A DNA stretch of 36,831 bases from Elusimicrobiota bacterium (GTDB taxonomy: Bacteria > Elusimicrobiota > Elusimicrobia > UBA1565), in contig JACPXC010000021.1 in NCBI GenBank assembly GCA_016196755.1, positions 1 through 36,831 on the forward strand. Direction: 5' to 3'. Below are positions 32,586-36,831 of the stretch, in pieces. The position numbers were made by a program, and so were the translations under genes. Positions within the stretch are counted from its first letter, which is position 1, and each line of letters starts with the position of its first letter. The notes beneath the pieces are model-generated. The model was not told where the DNA came from and did no database searches. It saw only the letters and a list, made by a program, of their open reading frames with translations.

Positions 32586-33984
32586 GCTCAAGGCGGTCTA
32601 CCGCTGCCAGGAGTGCGGGCAGGACCAGCCCAAGTGGGCGGGGCAATGCCCCGGCTGCGGGGCCTGGAACTCGCTGGTCGAGGAGGCCGTCGAGGCGCGC
32701 GCCGGGGCGGCGGCCGCCTCGGGGACGCGTGCCCCGCGCCCGCTCACCGACTTCAGCTCCGAGGCCGTCCCGCTGTCGCAGGTGTCGGGGGCCGAGGAGA
32801 AGCGCCGGCCGACCGGCCTCCCCGAGTTCGACCGCCTGCTGGGCGGGGGGCTGGTGGCGGGGCAGGTCTGCCTCCTGGCCGGCCCGCCGGGGATCGGCAA
32901 GTCGACCTTGATGCTCCAGGTCGCCGAGTGCCTGGCGGCGCGGGGCCGCGTGCTCTACGTCACCGGCGAGGAGTCCCCGGCGCAGGTCTCGGGGCGGGCC
33001 AAGCGCCTCAAGGTGGCCGGCGACGCGATCCTGCTCATGGCCGAGACCGACCTGACCAAGATCGTCGCCGCCCTCGAGGTCCACAAGCCCGCGGCCGTGG
33101 TCCTCGACTCGATCCAGACCGTCTACCATCCCGAGCTCTCCGGCGGGCCCGGCACGGTGGGCCAGGTGCGCGAGTGCGCCGCCGAGCTCCTGCGCGCGGT
33201 CAAGAAGTCGGGTGCCGTGCTCTTTATCCTGGGCCACGTCACCAAGGAAGGCTCGGTGGCCGGACCCAAGGTGCTCGAGCACTTAGTCGACACCGTCCTG
33301 CAGTTCGACGCCGAGATGCGCCAGGACCTCAGGGTCCTGCGCTCGGAGAAGAACCGGTTCGGCCCGGCCGACGAGCTGGGCTTCTTCGAGATGTCCGAAG
33401 CGGGCCTGCGCGGCGTGGCCGACGCGGCCTCGTTCTTCATCGAGGACCGCGGGGGCGCGGTGGCCGGACGCGCCATCTCGGTGGCGCTGGAGGGCTCGCG
33501 GCCGATCCTCGCCGAGGTACAGGCTCTCGTCACGCCGACCCGCTACCCCCTGCCGCGCCGGATGGCGACGGGGCTGGACCTAAACCGCGTCCTCGTCCTC
33601 CTGGCGGCGCTCGAGAAGCATCTGCACCTGCGCCTGGAGACCCGCGACGTCTACGTCAGCGTGGCCGGCGGCCTGCGCCTGCGCGACCCGGCGCTGGACC
33701 TGGCGATCTGCCTGGCGGTGGCCTCTTCCGCGCGCGAGGAAGCCCTGCCCGCCGACTGGGTCTTCGTCGGCGAGGTCGGCCTGCTCGGCCGCCTCGGCCG
33801 GGTCGGCAGCCTGGGCGGCCGGCTCAAGGAAGCCGCGCGGGCGGGGTTCAAGTCGGCCCTCCTGCCGGCGCGCAGCGTCGACGACCTCGGCCGCGCCCCT
33901 CTTTCCGTGAAGGCCGCAGACGACCTCGCCGCCGCCGCGGCCGCGGCGTTCGCCAATTCGACCCCCCTGAGGGAGGACTCATGA
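32578..33984 (+). CDS. radA: DNA repair protein RadA (Sms)
   Basis: RadA is a DnaB-like helicase that promotes branch migration in recombination. The 468-residue protein has a C4 zinc finger (Cys10, Cys13, Cys24, Cys27), a RecA-like core with Walker A GPPGIGKSTL, Walker B AVVLDSIQT and the RadA-specific KNRFG motif. A Lon-like C-terminal domain (LRLRDPALDLAICLAVASS) follows. The size and order are standard. Confidence 0.96.
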   Translation: MARLKAVYRCQECGQDQPKWAGQCPGCGAWNSLVEEAVEARAGAAAASGTRAPRPLTDFSSEAVPLSQVSGAEEKRRPTGLPEFDRLLGGGLVAGQVCLLAGPPGIGKSTLMLQVAECLAARGRVLYVTGEESPAQVSGRAKRLKVAGDAILLMAETDLTKIVAALEVHKPAAVVLDSIQTVYHPELSGGPGTVGQVRECAAELLRAVKKSGAVLFILGHVTKEGSVAGPKVLEHLVDTVLQFDAEMRQDLRVLRSEKNRFGPADELGFFEMSEAGLRGVADAASFFIEDRGGAVAGRAISVALEGSRPILAEVQALVTPTRYPLPRRMATGLDLNRVLVLLAALEKHLHLRLETRDVYVSVAGGLRLRDPALDLAICLAVASSAREEALPADWVFVGEVGLLGRLGRVGSLGGRLKEAARAGFKSALLPARSVDDLGRAPLSVKAADDLAAAAAAAFANSTPLREDS

Positions 33985-34964
33985 GCGCCTGGATATACCG
34001 GGCCGCCATCCTGGCGGCGTGCCCGCTGCTCACCTATACGTCCATAAGCCGCGACCGCACCGGCATCATAATCGGCGTCGGCACCGGCGTCGCCTTGGTC
34101 GCCATAGAGATCGCGCTCGAGAGCGTGAGCCTCTTGACGACCGTGTTCGGCCTGCTCGGGGCCTGCGCCTCTATAATCTTCATGCGCATCCTAGACCTCC
34201 TGGCCTTCAACGTCGGCAACGAGCACTTCTACGAGCTGTGGGCGAAGTTCGCCACCCTGCGCTACCTCGCCATCGGCGCCCTGGGCATGGTCGTGAGCAT
34301 CCGCAAGTTCCCGGAGCTCGACACCCTGGACCGCGACATCCTGGCCTCCTCGCGCAAGCGCGGGGCCGACCTCAAGATCGTCGATACCAGCGCCATCATC
34401 GACGGCCGGATCGTCGAGATCTGCGAGGTTCGCTTCCTCTCCGGGCCTTTGGTCGTGCCGCGTTTTGTCATCAACGAGCTCCACCACATGGCGGACTCCC
34501 AGGACGACCTCAAGCGCGCGCGCGGCCGGCGCGGCCTCGACATGCTGGCCCGCCTGCAGGAGAACGCCGAGGTGCGCGTGCGCATCCTCGACCGCGACGT
34601 CCCCGACTTAGACGAGGTCGACGCCAAGCTGGTGCGCCTGGCCAAGGAGCTGGGGGCCAAGCTCATCACCACCGACTTCAACTTGAACAAGGTGGCCACC
34701 GTCGAGGGCGTGCCCTGCCTCAACGTCAACGACCTGACCACGGTCCTCAAGCCCGTCGTCCTGCCCGGCGAATCCATGGGCGTCTTCGTTATGAAAGAGG
34801 GCAAGGAGCGCGAGCAGGGCGTGGGCTACCTCGACGACGGCACGATGGTCGTGGTGGAATCGGGGGCCAAGCATATCGGCAAGCGGGTCGAGGGCACCGT
34901 CACGTCGATCACCCAGACCAAGGCCGGCCGGATGGTCTTCATGAAGTTCAGGGCCGAGCGTTGA
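33981..34964 (+). CDS. Membrane-anchored PIN/TRAM-domain protein (YacL family)
   Basis: The 327-residue protein has three or four N-terminal membrane helices (about 5-20, 28-46, 50-74, 93-106). A PIN nuclease-like domain (about 131-250) follows, with acidic residues Asp135 (VDTSAIIDGR), Glu166 (INELHHMAD), Asp214 and Asp232 (ITTDFN). A C-terminal TRAM domain (about 262-327; GVGYLDDGTMVVVE) suggests RNA binding. The family (Bacillus YacL) has no settled function. It is coupled to radA by ATGA. In Firmicutes, radA and yacL flank disA; here disA is absent. Confidence 0.9.
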   Translation: MSAWIYRAAILAACPLLTYTSISRDRTGIIIGVGTGVALVAIEIALESVSLLTTVFGLLGACASIIFMRILDLLAFNVGNEHFYELWAKFATLRYLAIGALGMVVSIRKFPELDTLDRDILASSRKRGADLKIVDTSAIIDGRIVEICEVRFLSGPLVVPRFVINELHHMADSQDDLKRARGRRGLDMLARLQENAEVRVRILDRDVPDLDEVDAKLVRLAKELGAKLITTDFNLNKVATVEGVPCLNVNDLTTVLKPVVLPGESMGVFVMKEGKEREQGVGYLDDGTMVVVESGAKHIGKRVEGTVTSITQTKAGRMVFMKFRAER

Positions 34965-36121
34965 CCCGGGTCGCGGCCGTCATCGTCGCGGCCGGCTCGG
35001 GCACGCGCATGGGCCAGCCCAAGCAGTTTTTACCCTTGGCCGGGCGGCCGGTCTGCGAGTGGGCGCTGAAGGCCTTCCTCGACTGCCCCGAGGTGGTCAA
35101 GGTGGCCATGGTGATGACGCCCGAGAACGTCGCCGCCCACGGCGAGCGTCTGGCCTCGGAGCGCGTCGCGGTGGTGGCGGGCGGCGCCACGCGCATGGGC
35201 TCGGTGGCCAACGGCTTCAAGGCCCTGCCCGCGGACCTCGACGTGGTCGCCGTCCACGACGGGGCGCGTCCGCTGGTGACGCCCGCCGTCATCCGCGCCA
35301 CGGTGGAAGAGGCCCTGCGCTCGGGTGCCGCCGTGGCCGCCGTCCCCGCCAAGGACACGCTCAAGCGCGCCGGTCCCGGCCGCGTGGTCGCCGAGACGCC
35401 GGACCGCTCGAGCTTCTGGCAGGCCCAGACCCCGCAGACCTACCGCCGGGCCCTCTTGGCCGAGGCGCTGGAGCGCTTCGCCCACGAGGCCTCGGCCACC
35501 GATGAGTCCCAGCTCGTGGAACGCAGCGGCCACAAGGTCACACTCGTCGAGGCCGGCTATGAGAACCTCAAGATCACGACCCCGGAGGACCTGGTGACCG
35601 CCGCCGCCCTCCTGGCGTCCCGCGGCGAGGGCCGCGCCCCGGCGCCGCGCACCGGCTTCGGCTACGACATCCACCGCCTCGTGGAGGGTCGCCCGCTCCT
35701 GCTGGCCGGCGTCGAGGTTCCGCACACGAAGGGCCTGCTCGGCCATTCCGACGGCGACGCTGTCCTGCACGCCGCCTGCGACGCCGTCTTGGGAGCCATG
35801 GGCGAGGGCGAGATCGGCATCGCCTTCCCGCCGTCCGACCCGCGCTTTAAGGGAATAGACTCCAAGAAGATCGTCGAACACGTCCTGGCCAAGCTCACGG
35901 CCAAGGCCGCCGTCCTCGAGCACATCGACGTCGCCTTGGTGGCCGAGGAGCCCAAGCTCAGGCCGCACTACGAGCGCATGGCGGCCTCGCTGGCCGCCGT
36001 CTTCGCCCTGCCGCGCTCGCGGGTCAACCTCAAGGCTAAGAGCCATGAGGGGCTGGGCGAGTTGGGACGCGGGGAAGCGATAGCCTGCTACGCGGTCGCT
36101 ACGGTTTCCGTTCCTGGCTGA
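34961..36121 (+). CDS. ispDF: Bifunctional IspD-IspF (MEP isoprenoid pathway)
   Basis: The fusion catalyses CDP-ME formation and MEcPP cyclisation. The IspD half (about 1-225) has VIVAAGSGTRMGQPKQFLP, VHDGARPLV and the C-terminal LKITTPEDL. The IspF half (about 228-386) has TGFGYDIHRLVEG with the metal Asp and His, LLGHSDGDAVLHAACDAVLGA, and KAKSHEGLGELGRGEA. The start is TTG 34961, overlapping the PIN/TRAM stop (TTGA). Such fusions are known in several Gram-negative groups. The intermediate gene ispE is not nearby. Confidence 0.95.
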   Translation: MTRVAAVIVAAGSGTRMGQPKQFLPLAGRPVCEWALKAFLDCPEVVKVAMVMTPENVAAHGERLASERVAVVAGGATRMGSVANGFKALPADLDVVAVHDGARPLVTPAVIRATVEEALRSGAAVAAVPAKDTLKRAGPGRVVAETPDRSSFWQAQTPQTYRRALLAEALERFAHEASATDESQLVERSGHKVTLVEAGYENLKITTPEDLVTAAALLASRGEGRAPAPRTGFGYDIHRLVEGRPLLLAGVEVPHTKGLLGHSDGDAVLHAACDAVLGAMGEGEIGIAFPPSDPRFKGIDSKKIVEHVLAKLTAKAAVLEHIDVALVAEEPKLRPHYERMAASLAAVFALPRSRVNLKAKSHEGLGELGRGEAIACYAVATVSVPG

Positions 36122-36611
36122 GTCGGGACGGCGGCGTTCCGGCCCCCTACGAGGCCGTTCTCGAGGTATCCGGCGAGACGCCGATGGACCGGGACACGAA
36201 GCTCAGCGAGACTTTGTCCGAGGCCAAGACGTTCGACGAGTTCAACTCCGCCGCCCTGGCCGCCTTGAAGGCCAAGCTCGGCGAGAAGGTGCAGCCCGTC
36301 CCGGACCGGTTCCGCGTCGAGAAGAAGGCCCTCTTCGCGAAGGTCTGGACCTAGGCCCCCACAACTTCCAGATCGTCCAAGCGGCCGAAGTGATCGAGGA
36401 GACGGTCGAGGCCGAGCTGGACGGCGTCGAACCGCGGGACCCGGTCGAGACTTTCCACTTCGCCTGGTCCGGCAAGCACTACGCGGGCAAGCCCGGCGCC
36501 GTCGCGGCCGGCTTCGCGCGCCACGCCGGGCGCCTGCGCGCGCGTTTCCGCGAGCGCCTCTTCTCGGCGATCGGCGCCTTCGCCAAGGCGCTCGACAAGA
36601 AGCTGGGCTGA
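36121..36611 (+). pseudogene. Frameshifted, 5'-truncated coding remnant of unknown family
   Basis: Two open stretches follow ispDF. Frame A ends at TAG 36352-36354 and reads LSEAKTFDEFNSAALAALKA, then EKKALFAKVWT. Frame B opens near 36342 (GLDLGPHNFQIVQAAEVIEE) and ends LFSAIGAFAKALDKKLG at TGA 36609-36611. Amino-acid and codon composition look coding in both. They would join with a single-base shift near 36342, so a frameshifted gene lacking its 5' part is the simplest reading. A 56-residue protein from ATG 36184 and a 73-residue one from GTG 36390 are the alternatives. I do not recognise the family. Confidence 0.45.
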
Positions 36612-36831
36612 GGCCGGAACGAAGCTCCTGCGCTCCTGGGCTTTCCCATACCGTTGGGCGCCGCTGCACCTTAGCGCGGCGGTCCCTCCTCCCTGTCAAA
36701 TCAGTTAAGGATGTTACCGAAGCAATGAGCCGTTAGGCCGTTACCTCCCTTGTGTGCGATTTGCGTTGCTTGGACGCAGGTCCGTCGGCAAGCCGTTGCC
36801 GTGTCTGTTTTAGTAGACATTGTTCGGCTCA
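36612..36831. other. Non-coding, lower-GC window end with three adjacent hairpins
   Basis: No gene was found. Three perfect inverted repeats occur in succession: GGAC-GCAG-GTCC (36772-36783), CGGCAA-GCCG-TTGCCG (36786-36801) and TGTCT-N8-AGACA (36802-36819). TGAGCCG (36726-36732) recurs inverted as CGGCTCA at the very end (36825-36831). It could be a structured RNA, a decayed mobile-element end or chance; the window stops too soon to decide. Confidence 0.35.

Noticed and set aside
36652-36740. GTTGGGC and GTTAGGC resembling integron attC core sites
   Set aside because: Both have the same orientation. No matching RYYYAAC partner at attC distance was found, and no integrase or cassette structure is present.

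Overview
The window is high-GC (clearly above 60 % by eye), gene-dense DNA from a Gram-negative-type bacterium. MlaA/MlaC and several secreted proteins imply an outer membrane. The IspD-IspF fusion, complete SUF system, PRPP synthase, bL25 and primosomal gene order are all bacterial chromosomal. The lineage cannot be fixed from sequence alone. The mixture recalls Elusimicrobiota or related uncultured groups, but that is a weak inference. No tRNA, rRNA, CRISPR array or intact insertion sequence was seen.

Layout. 1-1806: a secreted BON-domain protein, a small secreted protein and a superoxide dismutase with an unusual N-terminal tail. 1872-7440: a tight operon behind a strong promoter (glmU, prs, rplY, pth, a two-helix membrane protein, a TldE/PmbA homologue and a Trm112-like zinc ribbon); pth appears to start at ACG. 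7441-8565: lower-GC accessory DNA with a decayed gene fragment and a two-gene nucleotidyltransferase module resembling a toxin-antitoxin pair. 8566-10315: a leftward operon of a CcmI-tail-like protein, a DUF1189 membrane protein and a PduO-type cobalamin adenosyltransferase. 10363-11712: an AtoE-like short-chain fatty-acid transporter.

11742-21612: one long run of overlapping genes. sufB, sufC and sufD are followed by a degenerate SufC-like protein without ATP-binding motifs and a shortened SufB-like protein without the active-site region. Then come sufS, a SufU-DUF59 fusion and an Rrf2 regulator, followed by a PHP phosphoesterase, a glycerophosphodiesterase and NadA (itself a [4Fe-4S] enzyme). 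The degenerate SufC'/SufB' pair, open and translationally coupled inside the operon, is the best candidate here for something undescribed.

21617-24168, leftward: a FolD homologue with altered catalytic residues, a PanE-like reductase, a 73-residue protein made of two repeats, and an excisionase-type DNA-binding protein, with a 20-bp perfect palindrome between the last two. 24365-36121: rpsF-ssb-rpsR-rplI-dnaB-alr, then an envelope-lipid group (mlaA, mlaC, an HpnN-like RND/MMPL permease), then radA, a PIN/TRAM protein and ispDF. 36122-36831 holds frameshifted coding remnants and structured non-coding DNA.

Translational coupling is the rule: most adjacent genes overlap by ATGA, GTGA, TTGA or TGATG, which fixed many of the starts chosen here.
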